DNA of 64,000 nucleotides from Roseomonas sp. KE2513. GTDB lineage: Bacteria > Pseudomonadota > Alphaproteobacteria > Acetobacterales > Acetobacteraceae. The notes under the pieces were generated by a model that did not search any database, was not told the DNA's origin, and was given only the letters and a program-made list of their open reading frames with translations. A program made the translations under genes and the position numbers. Location: NCBI RefSeq assembly GCF_016107305.1, contig NZ_RCVR01000019.1, forward strand, positions 46,376 to 110,375, read 5' to 3'. The number at the start of each line of letters is the position of its first letter. The stretch's first letter is position 1. Below are positions 45,014-53,372 of this stretch, piece by piece.

Positions 45014-45730
45014 ATGTCAGCCCTTGTCATGGAATCCCTTACCGCCCGCGACCTGATGACGCGGGAGGTGGTGAGCATCCCGCCCACCATGCCCGTCGCC
45101 GCCGTCGCGCGGCTGCTGGCGGAGCGCGGGATCTCCGCGGTGCCGGTGCTCGCCGCCAATGGCAGGATGCTTGGCATCGTCACCGAGCTGGACCTGATCC
45201 GCCGGCTGAGCGGCGCCGAGGACATGCGCCCCGGCTGGCTGCACCGCCTCGTCGGCAACCGCGACCGGGACGCCGAGCGCTACGCGCAGGTGCACGGCAT
45301 GCTGGCCGAGGACGTGATGACCCGCAACGTGATCTGCGTGGACGAGGACGCCTCGGCCGAGCACATCGCGCATTTAATGGAGGAACGCGGGATCCGCCGT
45401 GTGCCCGTGCTGCGGGACGAGCAATTGGTGGGCATCGTCTCCCGCGCTGACCTGCTCCAGGCCCTTCTCGTCCCGCCTGCGCCGCTCGGCTCCGGCAGCG
45501 CCGAGGACGAGCGGATCCGTGCCGAGCTCTGGCGGGAGATCCGCGAGCAGCCCTGGGCGGACACCCTCTACACCTACGTCAACGTGCGGGACGGGGTGGT
45601 GGAGTTCCAGGGCTTCGCCCGCTCGGCCGCCGTCCGGCGCGGGCTGCGGGCCATGGCGCACCGGATCGAGGGCGTGCGACGCGTGAACGACACGATGGAG
45701 GACGGTCTGCCGGCCAACCTTCTCTCCTGA
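45014..45730 (+). CDS. CBS-pair protein with C-terminal BON domain
   Basis: A 238-residue cytoplasmic sensor-like protein. CBS1 covers about 10-70 (TARDLMTREVVSIPPTMPVAAVARLLAERGISAVPVL) and CBS2 about 98-155 (EDVMTRNVICVDEDASAEHIAHLMEERGIRRVPVL). A BON domain follows at about 165-235 (YTYVNVRDGVVEFQGFARS...VEGVRRVNDTM-like). CBS pairs bind adenine nucleotides; BON may bind membranes. Such proteins are often induced by low oxygen or stress, which fits the FNR box upstream. Target unknown. Confidence 0.9.
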   Translation: MSALVMESLTARDLMTREVVSIPPTMPVAAVARLLAERGISAVPVLAANGRMLGIVTELDLIRRLSGAEDMRPGWLHRLVGNRDRDAERYAQVHGMLAEDVMTRNVICVDEDASAEHIAHLMEERGIRRVPVLRDEQLVGIVSRADLLQALLVPPAPLGSGSAEDERIRAELWREIREQPWADTLYTYVNVRDGVVEFQGFARSAAVRRGLRAMAHRIEGVRRVNDTMEDGLPANLLS

Positions 45731-45831
45731 GGCAAGGTTCGGCCGAAGGGGAGCCGCCCGAGGGGTCGCCATGCGCCCCGCGCGGGTGGCACACCCTGGG
45801 AGCGGGGAGCGGTGCTGACTATGTAGGGCGG

Positions 45832-46785
45832 GTGCAAGACTCCACCCGCCCCTCCGACACCCCGGCCCTGTTCAACCACGAGCGCCCGCCGGTGCCCGAT
45901 ATGATGGTTCCCCGCGCCATCCTGCCCTTCCACCTGGAGGGGCGGCCGGTGCGCGGCCGGCTCGTGCGGCTCGGCAACCTTGCGGAGGCGCTGATCGGCC
46001 GCCATGACTTGCCGCTGGACGTCGCCCGCCTGCTCGGCCAGGCGCTGGCCCTGACCGCGGGCCTTGCGGCCGCGCTGAAGTTCCAGGGCTCCTTCTCGCT
46101 CCAGGCCAAGGGCGACGGGCCGGTGCCCATGCTGCTGGCCGACTGCACCGATTCCGGCGACCTCCGCGGCTACGCCCGTGCGGCCGAGGGCACCTCGCCC
46201 CGGGGGGAAGCCAGTCAGCTTCTCGGCCGGGGCTATCTCGCCTTCACCTGCGACCAGGGCGCGGACATGGACCGCTACCAGGGTATCGTCGCCATCGCCG
46301 GTGACACGCTCGCGGACATGACGGATTCCTATTTCCGCACCTCCGAGCAGCTCCAGGCCTTCGTCCGCCTCGCCTGCCGCCGCACGCCGGAGGGCTGGCG
46401 CGCGACCGCCCTGATCCTCGAGCGCGTGGCCGCCGAGGGCGGCATCGACGGCCAGGAGAACGAGGAGGCCGACGAGGCCTGGCGCACCGCGACCATCCTC
46501 GCCGACACCGTGAAGGAGGAGGAGATGCTGGACGACGCTCTTCCCTCCGAGGTGCTGCTTCACCGCCTCTTCCATGCGGAGGGACTGCTGGTGGATACCG
46601 CCCGCCCGCTCTCCTACGGCTGCCGCTGCTCGCGCGCCCGACTGGCCGGCGTGCTCCAGGGCTTCCCGGAGAGCGACCTCGACCACATGGCCGAGGAGGG
46701 GCAGATCACCATGAACTGCGAGTTCTGCAACCTCGCCTTCCGTTTCGAACGCGACGAGGTGAGGGGTGGCGCCGGGCGGGCCTGA
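45832..46785 (+). CDS. hslO: redox-regulated chaperone Hsp33
   Basis: Cytoplasmic holdase activated by oxidation. It has 317 residues. The C-terminal zinc switch has Cys264 and Cys266 (YGCRCSR) and Cys296 and Cys299 (NCEFCNLAFRF). The N-terminal domain begins at FHLEGRPVRGRLVRLG. The GTG at 45832 has tagggcgg upstream. In the alphaproteobacteria hslO commonly follows argF, as here with the CBS gene in between. Confidence 0.94.
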   Translation: MQDSTRPSDTPALFNHERPPVPDMMVPRAILPFHLEGRPVRGRLVRLGNLAEALIGRHDLPLDVARLLGQALALTAGLAAALKFQGSFSLQAKGDGPVPMLLADCTDSGDLRGYARAAEGTSPRGEASQLLGRGYLAFTCDQGADMDRYQGIVAIAGDTLADMTDSYFRTSEQLQAFVRLACRRTPEGWRATALILERVAAEGGIDGQENEEADEAWRTATILADTVKEEEMLDDALPSEVLLHRLFHAEGLLVDTARPLSYGCRCSRARLAGVLQGFPESDLDHMAEEGQITMNCEFCNLAFRFERDEVRGGAGRA

Positions 46786-46827
46786 TCGGCTAACGCGGTG
46801 CGCCGCCACCGGAGAACTGACCGCGTC

Positions 46828-47448
46828 ATGAAGGGCATTCCTACGCATCGCCTTGCCGGGACCGGCCGGCGCCTCGTGCTTGGCGCACCGCTCCTGCTCC
46901 TCGCGGCCTGCGGCGGGCGCGACCTGCCGCCGCCGCTGCCGCGGGTGGACGGCTACGCCTACCTGACGCCGTTGCGCGTGAACGTCGCGGATATTGAGGT
47001 GCTGGAGGCGGTCGATGCCCGGGTCGACCCCCCCGCGCCACTCGTGCCGGCCGTGGAGGTGGCGCGCATGGGGCGCGACCGCCTCGTCCCCTCTGGCACC
47101 ACGGGCCGTGCCCGCTTCGTCGTGGAAACCGCCAGCCTCACCCGCGCCGGCGACGGCATCGCCGTGCTCCTCCGCGCGCGCGTGGAAATCCTCGACAACG
47201 ACCGCCGTGTCGCCTTCGCCGAGGCCGAGGCGCGGCGGAGCACGACCGGCGGCGGGGGCAGCACCGCCGCCCGTGCCCGTGCCGCCGAAAACCTCGTCAT
47301 CCGCGCGATGGAGGACCTGAACGTGGAGTTCGAGCTGCAAGTGCGCCGAAATCTGCGGGATTGGCTGCTGGAGACGACGCCGACAGCCCCCGTAGTGCCC
47401 ATCGACTCGCCCGAGGGCATCCAGCGGCAGGACCTGCCCCAAGGCTGA
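46828..47448 (+). CDS. conserved hypothetical lipoprotein
   Basis: A 206-residue predicted lipoprotein with signal LVLGAPLLLLAACGG (lipobox LAAC). The mature part has a strand-rich segment (YAYLTPLRVNVADIEVLEA) and a central region on conversion of side chains unknown (VARMGRDRLVPSGTTGRARFVVETASLTR). A later helix (RARAAENLVIRAMEDLNVEFELQVRRNLRDWLL) resembles the uncharacterised lipoprotein family found next to hslO in alphaproteobacteria. No function is known. ATG 46828 with ggaga upstream. Confidence 0.75.
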   Translation: MKGIPTHRLAGTGRRLVLGAPLLLLAACGGRDLPPPLPRVDGYAYLTPLRVNVADIEVLEAVDARVDPPAPLVPAVEVARMGRDRLVPSGTTGRARFVVETASLTRAGDGIAVLLRARVEILDNDRRVAFAEAEARRSTTGGGGSTAARARAAENLVIRAMEDLNVEFELQVRRNLRDWLLETTPTAPVVPIDSPEGIQRQDLPQG

Positions 47449-47524
47449 GGCACGGCGTCAGCCCGGCCGGATCGAAACCCCAACGGGGCTGTGGCGCTTT
47501 CCCTTCCTAACCAGGGAGAGAGCC

Positions 47525-47899
47525 ATGATCCGCCCCCGTCTCGCGATCCTTCCGATCCTCGCGCTGGGTGCCGGGCTTGTTGCCTGCGCCCCCAACGACC
47601 CCTACTACGCCAGCGGGCCGGTCTACTCGCAGCCCGTCGTCCAGCAGGCCTACCCAACGCCCTACGCGTCCCAGTCCCCCTACGCCACGCCGATGCCTGC
47701 CTATGTGGGTCAGGGCGACGCCTACGGGCGCCAGGTGCCGGTGCAGCAGGGCTATGCCGCAGCGCCGGTGGCGGATTCCTACTGCCGCGAGGCCTACGCG
47801 AACGCCGTCGGCACCAGCCAGCAGGCCGCCATGTCCGGCTCATACGCCGACGCGGCGCGCGCGAACCGGTCCGCCGGGTTCTTCCGCCGCGACTGCTGA
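47525..47899 (+). CDS. small Tyr/Gln/Pro-rich lipoprotein
   Basis: A 124-residue predicted lipoprotein with signal and lipobox GLVAC (Cys21). A low-complexity region rich in Y, P, Q and S (YYASGPVYSQPVVQQAYPTPY) is followed by a compact end with two Cys (YCREAYANAVGTSQQAAMSGSYADAARANRSAGFFRRDC). The C-terminal Cys pair could form a disulfide in the periplasm. No known domain. Ribosome site agggagag. Its 3' end carries repeat copy E. Confidence 0.7.
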   Translation: MIRPRLAILPILALGAGLVACAPNDPYYASGPVYSQPVVQQAYPTPYASQSPYATPMPAYVGQGDAYGRQVPVQQGYAAAPVADSYCREAYANAVGTSQQAAMSGSYADAARANRSAGFFRRDC

Positions 47900-47922
47900 G
47901 AAGGCTGCCTCGGCCGGGCCCA

Positions 47923-48163
47923 GGAGAGGGCTCTGACCTCTCCAGACCTCACCCGCCAAAGGCCTGAGGCCCTTGGAGCCCCATCTGGCTCCGCGCATGC
48001 GGTGATAGGGCCGGTTCGCTCTTCGTGCCCTTCCTGCGCGTGCAGTCGCCTCGGGTCCATGACCCGAGGCGCACCGGTCGCGCAGAAATCGCAAGCTCGA
48101 AGAAGATAAAGATGATGATGGTGAGGGGGCCGGGGAGAGGAGGAAGTCCTTCCTCCTCTCCCC
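47923..48163 (+). repeat. dispersed four-hairpin 3'-UTR element, copy E
   Basis: Read on the plus strand it starts 23 nt after the lipoprotein stop. The modules are GGAGAGGG..CCTCTCC, CCAAAGG/CCCTTGG, then a spacer and CCTCGGG/CCCGAGG (perfect). It ends in the 14-bp stem GGGGAGAGGAGGAA / TTCCTCCTCTCCCC (48132-48163). Compared with copy C, base 11 of the stem changed A to G with its partner T to C. It also separates folE, which is convergent. Confidence 0.85.
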
Positions 48164-48184
48164 GGGGTCCCCAGCGCCGGCCCG

Positions 48185-48838
48185 CTACCCCTCGAAGGTG
48201 TTCGCCCGCCCGTTGATGATCGACAGGAACTCGCGTCGCGTCGCGTGATCGTCGCGGAAGGCGCCGAGCATGGTGCTCGTCACCATGGCGACGCCGGTCT
48301 TGTGCACGCCGCGGGTGGTCATGCACTGGTGCGATCCTTCCAGCACCACCGCGACGCCGATCGGCTCCAGCACGTCGTTGATGGCGTTGGCGATCTGGGC
48401 CGTCAGCTTTTCCTGGATCTGCAGGCGCTTGGCGAAGGCGTCCACCACGCGCGCGAGCTTGCTGATGCCCACCACCCGGCCGCGCGGGATGTAGCCGATA
48501 TGCGCGCGCCCGATGATCGGCACCATGTGGTGCTCGCAATGGCTCTCGAGGCGGATGTCGCGCAGCACGACCATCTCGTCATAGCCCGCCACCTCCTCGA
48601 AGGAGCGTTGCAGGAGCTGGACAGGGTCGGTTTCGTAGCCCGCGAAGAGTTCGCGATAGGAGCGGGCGACGCGGGCGGGCGTGTCGATCAGCCCCTCGCG
48701 GGTCGGGTCGTCCCCGGCCCAGAGGAGGAGGGTGCGGACCGCCGCCTCCGCCTCGGCTTGGCTCGGCCGGACAAGATCGCAGCGGAGGCTCGTGCCGGCG
48801 CCCTGCGCGTCGGGGATGATCGGGTTCTGCTCGGTCAC
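48185..48838 (-). CDS. folE: GTP cyclohydrolase I
   Basis: Converts GTP to dihydroneopterin triphosphate for folate and queuosine-type pathways. It has 217 residues. The zinc ligands are Cys101 and His104-type residues of SHCEHH and Cys172 in [47 protein letters not shown] and [11 protein letters not shown] are also present. I use GTG 48838 ([10 protein letters not shown] when initiated); the open frame before it is Arg-rich and lacks similarity. Confidence 0.95.
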   Translation of the reverse strand: MTEQNPIIPDAQGAGTSLRCDLVRPSQAEAEAAVRTLLLWAGDDPTREGLIDTPARVARSYRELFAGYETDPVQLLQRSFEEVAGYDEMVVLRDIRLESHCEHHMVPIIGRAHIGYIPRGRVVGISKLARVVDAFAKRLQIQEKLTAQIANAINDVLEPIGVAVVLEGSHQCMTTRGVHKTGVAMVTSTMLGAFRDDHATRREFLSIINGRANTFEG

Positions 48839-48966
48839 GGCGGCAATCCTTCGGGCGCGGCGGCGGCACAGACGGCGACAGCGCATCGTGCCCAGGCAAA
48901 TAGGTGCGCGGTCGCATTGAAAGAGGGCCCGGGCCGGAGGGAAGGTTCCACCCCGCCCCGGTCTTG

Positions 48967-49377
48967 CTAGTTCAGGGCCCCGCGCCCGTGGGGGCTGTCG
49001 AGGCTGAAGGCCGGAATCTCCACGTCGAAGGGCTCTCCGCTGGCTGCCGCGATCATATGATAACGTCCCTGCATGAAGCCAGAGGGTGTCGCGAGGGGCG
49101 TGCCGGAGGTGTACTCGAAGACCTCTCCCGGCTCGAGCACCGGCTGTTCCCCCACCACGCCATCGCCGTGGACGTGCTGGGTGCGGCCCAGCGCGTCGGT
49201 GATGTGCCAGGTCCGCTTGAGGAGCTGCACGGTCTCGCGGCCCTCGTTGCCGATCCTGACCCGATAGGCCCAGACGTAGCGCCCCTCCTCGGGGTCGGAT
49301 TGGTCCACGAGGTAGAAGCTGCGGACCGTGACCCGGACGCCGCGGGTGATGGCGGTGAAGGCACCAGGCTCGCTCAT
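48967..49377 (-). CDS. apaG: ApaG family protein
   Basis: A 136-residue immunoglobulin-like protein of the ApaG/CO2+-Mg2+ resistance family. It has [63 protein letters not shown] and [10 protein letters not shown]. The function is still unclear. It lies 37 bp after metZ in the same direction, a common pairing in alphaproteobacteria. Confidence 0.93.
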   Translation of the reverse strand: MSEPGAFTAITRGVRVTVRSFYLVDQSDPEEGRYVWAYRVRIGNEGRETVQLLKRTWHITDALGRTQHVHGDGVVGEQPVLEPGEVFEYTSGTPLATPSGFMQGRYHMIAAASGEPFDVEIPAFSLDSPHGRGALN

Positions 49378-49414
49378 CGCTGCTCCTCCATCGCCGTTCC
49401 TGCGGGCCTGCCGC

Positions 49415-50686
49415 TCAGCGCGCCGGGCCGGCGGCCCGGGGCACGCCCAAGGCCTTGCCGCCGCCGGCCCGAACCCCCTCGCGCACCGCGTCCAGCGCCT
49501 GGGCGAGATCGTCGATCACGTCCTGCACATCCTCAAGCCCTACCGAGAGGCGCACGGTACCGTCGTTGATGCCGAGCCGTGCGCGCTCCTCCGGGCCCAC
49601 CTTCATATGGGTGGTGGTGGCCGGGTGGGTCACCATGCTGCGGGCGTCGCCGAGATTGTTCGAGATGTCCACGAGCTTCAGCGCGTTCAGCACCCGGAAG
49701 GCCGCGGCCTTCGCGCCCTCGCCGGCATCGGCCACGTCGAAGGTGACGAGCGTGCCGCCCGCGGACATCTGCGCGCGCGCCAGCGCCTGCTGGGGATGGC
49801 TGTCGAGGAAGGGGTAGAGCGTACGCGAGACTTCCGGCCGCGTGGCGAGGAAGTCCGCCACCTTGGCGGCGTTGGCGCACATGGCGGGCACGCGCAGGTG
49901 CAGCGTCTCCAGCCCCTTCAGGATCACCCAGGCGTTGAAGGGGGAGATGCTGGGGCCGGTGTTGCGGATAAAGGGCTGCAGCACCTCGTCCACCCACTTC
50001 CGCGAGCCGAGCACGGCACCGCCGAGCACGCGGCCCTGGCCGTCGAAGTGCTTCGTGGCGGAATAGACCACGACATCGGCGCCGAGGGTGAGCGGCTTCT
50101 GGAGCAGGGGAGTCGCGAAGACGTTGTCCACCACCACGATCGCGCCCGCCGCATGGGCGAGTTCGGCGACCGCTGGCAGGTCCACCAGCTCAAGCATCGG
50201 GTTGGAGGGTGTCTCGAGCAGCACGAGGGCGGCGGGCTTGCGGAAGGCCTCCCGCCACTGGTCCATGTCGGTGCCATCAACGAACACCGTCTCGATGCCG
50301 TAGCGCGGCAGCAGGGAGGAGACGATCCAGTGGCAGGAGCCGAAGAGCGCGCGGGAGGCCACGACCCGGTCCCCGACCTTGAGGTGCGCGAGCATTGCCG
50401 AGTGCACCGCCGCCATGCCGGAAGCCGTGACGCGGCAGGCCTCCGCGCCTTCGAGGGCCGCGAGCTTGTTCTGCAGCGCCTCGATCGTCGGGTTGCCGAA
50501 GCGGGAGTACTGGAAGTGCTGCTCGGTGCCGAGGAAGGTGCCCTCCGCCTGCTCCGCGCTCTCGTACATGAAGCCCGAAGTCAGGTGCACCGGCTCCGAC
50601 ATCTCGTCGAAGGAGGAACGGTTCTGGCCGCCGCGCACGAGGAGTGTCGCGGGGCGGAGCGGGGCGTTCGGAAGGGTCCTGGGCAT
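49415..50686 (-). CDS. metZ: O-succinylhomoserine sulfhydrylase
   Basis: PLP enzyme that makes homocysteine from O-succinylhomoserine and sulfide (methionine synthesis). It has 423 residues. PVHLTSGFMYESAEQAE, YSRFGNPT, ASGMAAVHSA, ETPSNPMLELVDL, the PLP lysine Lys212 in YSATKHFDGQGRVLGG, RNTGPSISPFNAW and the C-terminal GLEDVQDVIDDL are present. Start ATG 50686; GTG 50707 is possible. A SAM-II riboswitch in the leader matches control of this gene in alphaproteobacteria. Confidence 0.95.
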   Translation of the reverse strand: MPRTLPNAPLRPATLLVRGGQNRSSFDEMSEPVHLTSGFMYESAEQAEGTFLGTEQHFQYSRFGNPTIEALQNKLAALEGAEACRVTASGMAAVHSAMLAHLKVGDRVVASRALFGSCHWIVSSLLPRYGIETVFVDGTDMDQWREAFRKPAALVLLETPSNPMLELVDLPAVAELAHAAGAIVVVDNVFATPLLQKPLTLGADVVVYSATKHFDGQGRVLGGAVLGSRKWVDEVLQPFIRNTGPSISPFNAWVILKGLETLHLRVPAMCANAAKVADFLATRPEVSRTLYPFLDSHPQQALARAQMSAGGTLVTFDVADAGEGAKAAAFRVLNALKLVDISNNLGDARSMVTHPATTTHMKVGPEERARLGINDGTVRLSVGLEDVQDVIDDLAQALDAVREGVRAGGGKALGVPRAAGPAR

Positions 50687-50744
50687 AACGGGCGTTCCAT
50701 CGGTCACGGATGGCCCGGTCGGGCGGGGGAGAGAGCCCTCGCCA

Positions 50745-50803
50745 CGGCCGTTTAGCGCGTTTTTTTAAGCTCGCCGCAAGCTGGCCGACAAATCGCGAGC
50801 GCC
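50745..50803 (-). promoter_or_regulatory. SAM-II riboswitch (metA RNA) in the metZ leader
   Basis: On the minus strand the helix GCTCGC / GCGAGC encloses GATTTGT, a CGGCC and AGCTTGC. It is followed by the A-rich TTAAAAAAACG and the hallmark CGCTAAA. The downstream GGCCG can pair with the loop CGGCC to form the H-type pseudoknot of SAM-II. The order agrees with the known fold, and it sits 60 nt before metZ, the commonest SAM-II target. SAM binding should close the ribosome site. Confidence 0.85.
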
Positions 50804-51000
50804 CAGCCGAGGGGAACGCGGCGGGGCACCGGAAACTAGTCCCCCCCTGCCAGGCATGGCAAGGCCCGGCTTCCGGACACGCAGGGCAGGCCCATCCCGC
50901 GGGGTAACCGGGCGCCGGACGCCCGGCACGTCAGCAGTCACATAGGTGAATCTCTGGCGCGCAAGTTCATGATGAGATTTCCCCGCACGGGAGAACATCC

Positions 51001-51789
51001 ATGAAAAACATGCGATACCTTGCCGCAGCCGGCCTCGTTCTGTGCTCACTCGCCGCGTCCGGCCAAACCGCCGAGGCGGCGCCCTTCGAGTTGCTCTACA
51101 CCGGCGGCTTCGATACGGACGAGGCGCTGAATCCCGCCTCGGCCGCCAGCCCGACCCCCTTCAGCAGCTCGACATCCTTCGCCGTCCGCGCGCTGTTCGA
51201 CACGAGCAGCCCCAATCTTGCCCCGGCCCTCGGCGGGCCCTTTGCGGGCTTCCGGGCTTACTCCCCGCTCTCCGCGGAGATCACCATCGCCGGCACGACC
51301 TACAGCATCCAAACGGCCGCCGAGAACGCGTTGACGGGGGTGGCGGTCGCGATCTTCGACGCGAATAGCTTCATGCCCGGGCGCTACGCCGTCGGGCTCA
51401 TCGCGGATCCTATGGGCGATGGCGCGGGCTTCGTCGGGGATTTCCGCAGCGCGTCGCCGCCCTTCTCGGCATCGTCCCTCGTGCCGACGGCGTTCCAGGA
51501 CTTCGTTGGCGTGGGGCACAGCGCGGGCCCCTGCTCCTCCGGCGCGCCGCCGGCCTGCCCGAAGATCGTCACGCCCTGGGTTCTGCGGGACGCGGGCAAC
51601 ATCCTCTACAATCTCACCTTCGCCGACTACAGCGCGGATTACCTGACGCTCACCCCTGAGGGGACGCGGCTCGGGCCGCTCAATACCGCCCAGTTGCTGG
51701 CGGTGCCGGAGCCCTCCTCCCTAGGGCTCGTGCTGCTCGGCCTGCTCGGACTGGGCTGGGCCAGGACGCGCCCGTTGACCCAGGTCTGA
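51001..51789 (+). CDS. PEP-CTERM sorting domain protein
   Basis: A 262-residue exported protein. It has a signal peptide (about 1-26, ending AEAA) and a beta-rich middle of unknown fold with two Cys (PCSSGAPPACPK) that may form a disulfide. The tail is typical of PEP-CTERM: motif VPEPSS, a hydrophobic helix (LGLVLLGLLGLGW) and a basic end (ARTR). It should be processed by an exosortase, but none is in this window. The ribosome site gggagaac lies before ATG 51001. Confidence 0.85.
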   Translation: MKNMRYLAAAGLVLCSLAASGQTAEAAPFELLYTGGFDTDEALNPASAASPTPFSSSTSFAVRALFDTSSPNLAPALGGPFAGFRAYSPLSAEITIAGTTYSIQTAAENALTGVAVAIFDANSFMPGRYAVGLIADPMGDGAGFVGDFRSASPPFSASSLVPTAFQDFVGVGHSAGPCSSGAPPACPKIVTPWVLRDAGNILYNLTFADYSADYLTLTPEGTRLGPLNTAQLLAVPEPSSLGLVLLGLLGLGWARTRPLTQV

Positions 51790-51881
51790 GAGACGGCCCC
51801 CGACCCGCCGCGCCGCCCGGCCGATTGCGCCGGCCGGCGCGCTGCGCTAGGTGTTGCCTAAGCACGGGCGCTGCCCGTCGC

Positions 51882-51956
51882 GCGGGCGTAGTTCAGAGGT
51901 AGAACGTCAGCTTCCCAAGCTGAATGTCGTGGGTTCGATTCCCATCGCCCGCTCCA
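51882..51956 (+). tRNA. tRNA-Gly (anticodon CCC)
   Basis: Full cloverleaf. The acceptor is GCGGGCG/CGCCCGC with an encoded CCA at 51954-51956. The anticodon stem is TCAGC/GCTGA with loop TTCCCAA, so the anticodon CCC is at 51914-51916 and decodes GGG. The T loop has GGTTCGATTCC. Confidence 0.97.
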
Positions 51957-51984
51957 CGCTCCTCCATCCCCACGGCCGGGCGCA

Positions 51985-52683
51985 TCACCCCTGGCTGGCC
52001 GGGAAGACGTCCATCTCGTCGTCCATCACCCGCTCGATGAAATCGCCCACCAGCAGCTTCAGCGCGCCGAGCGAGGGCATGTCCATCACCATGGCGATGT
52101 AGCCGCGGATGCTGCGGTCCCGAACCGAGAAGTTGATGTAGAGGAACAGCACCAGCCCCTCCGCCGGCGCGCCCTCGCCGGTGGAGGAGAGAAGGCTGCT
52201 CCCGTCGCCGCGCAGCACCTGGGGCAGCGACATGGTGAGCGAGCGGTGCAGCATGTTCGCCATTGTCGCCAGGCAGCCGTTCAGGATGACGTTGCCCGTC
52301 TCGGCCAGCGCCTCCCGCTCCATCTCCGCGGCGTCTTCGGGCGCCACCTCGTCGCCGAGCACGGCGCGCGCGAGATCGATGCCGCTGGCTTTGGGGAAGA
52401 TGAGCAGCGCCCGCCCGCGGAAGGCGCCGGTGAAGTCCTGCCGCACGGCGACGAGGTCGTCGCCCTCGCGCTCCCCGATGAGGGCGGCGGCGGTGCCGTG
52501 GGGAATGATCTCGATGGCGGGGACGGAGAGCAGCACCTCGCCCCCGACCATCTTCCGAAGGCTGGCGGCGGCGCGGCTCACACCGATGTTCACGAGCTCG
52601 GTCAGCGCGTCGCGCTCCAGCGCGCTGAGCTCCACGAGCCCACCCGCCGCGTCCGAACCGGCACTCGCGCCGAGGGGGGTCAT
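51985..52683 (-). CDS. cheC: CheC-type CheY-P phosphatase
   Basis: A 232-residue member of the CheC/FliY/CheX family. The two phosphatase ExxN sites are both intact: Glu29...Asn32 in LTELVNIGVS and Glu128...Asn131 in LAETGNVILNG. It should dephosphorylate CheY. Last gene of the chemosensory operon, 25 bp after cheY. Confidence 0.88.
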   Translation of the reverse strand: MTPLGASAGSDAAGGLVELSALERDALTELVNIGVSRAAASLRKMVGGEVLLSVPAIEIIPHGTAAALIGEREGDDLVAVRQDFTGAFRGRALLIFPKASGIDLARAVLGDEVAPEDAAEMEREALAETGNVILNGCLATMANMLHRSLTMSLPQVLRGDGSSLLSSTGEGAPAEGLVLFLYINFSVRDRSIRGYIAMVMDMPSLGALKLLVGDFIERVMDDEMDVFPASQG

Positions 52684-52708
52684 GGATGCTCTTTCCTGGT
52701 GGCAGGTC

Positions 52709-53092
52709 TCATCGCGTCGCCGCGCGCAGGCGCAGCGCCGCGCCGGAGACGAAGCCGCGCAGTGCTTCCTCCGTCACGGGCTTGGGCACGAAGGTGGCGT
52801 TCACCGCCCGCACGCGCGCGATCACCTCGTCCTGCAGGTTGGCGGTGATGACGGCGATGGGCATGGAGGGGTGCAGCGCCCGCATCTCGGCGGCCAGCGT
52901 GATGCCGTCCTTGCCGGGCATGTTGTAGTCGAGCAGCGCGAGGTCGATGCCGCCCGCGTCGAGCCGGGCTATCGCCTCCTCGGCATTGCCGGCCTCCACC
53001 CGCGCCCAGTCGGGCTGGAGAGCGGCCACGGCCTTTCCCGCCACGATGCGCGCGAGCTTGCTGTCATCGACGATCAGGACCGTGGTGGCCAT
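52709..53092 (-). CDS. cheY: CheY-like response regulator
   Basis: A 127-residue single receiver domain. The acid pocket is Asp9/Asp10 (VDDSK), phosphorylation site Asp55 (LLDYNMPG), then Thr in VITAN and the Lys of FVPKP. It is the expected output of the CheA in the same operon. ATG 53092 gives a normal start; longer frames are artefacts. Confidence 0.92.
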   Translation of the reverse strand: MATTVLIVDDSKLARIVAGKAVAALQPDWARVEAGNAEEAIARLDAGGIDLALLDYNMPGKDGITLAAEMRALHPSMPIAVITANLQDEVIARVRAVNATFVPKPVTEEALRGFVSGAALRLRAATR

Positions 53093-53096
53093 CCGG

Positions 53097-53372
53097 CTAC
53101 TCCGTGAACAGGGACGGATGATCCCCTTCCAGCGGCGGTGGCGCAAGGAGCGGCAGGAGCCAGCGCGCGTTGAAAGGATCGCCGGCACCCCCGTGCAACG
53201 CCGGGCGCAGCGCCAGCAGCACACCCAGGACGGCCGCGTGCAGGGGGCCCGCCTCGCTGAGGTCCACGCCGCGCCCTGGCCCGCCCTGGAGGAAGGCGAG
53301 AAGCGGCTCGGCGTCCTCCACGCGCGGCTCGCCCTCCAGCCGCGCGATGTCGCCGTCGATGCGGAGGCTCAT
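53097..53372 (-). CDS. STAS-like protein of the chemosensory operon
   Basis: A 91-residue protein (MSLRIDGDIARLEGE...VDLSEAGPLHAAVLGVLLALRP). The order of strands and the VDLSEAGPLHAAVLG segment resemble a STAS/anti-anti-sigma domain, where DxS would carry the phosphorylatable Ser. The ATG overlaps the cheA stop (ATGA) and cheY follows 4 bp later, so it belongs to the operon. Its role is not established. Confidence 0.7.
   Translation of the reverse strand: MSLRIDGDIARLEGEPRVEDAEPLLAFLQGGPGRGVDLSEAGPLHAAVLGVLLALRPALHGGAGDPFNARWLLPLLAPPPLEGDHPSLFTE

Noticed and set aside
50755..50768. T-run before metZ as an intrinsic terminator
   Set aside because: On the metZ strand it reads as A-rich and is the conserved A-rich strand of the SAM-II aptamer.
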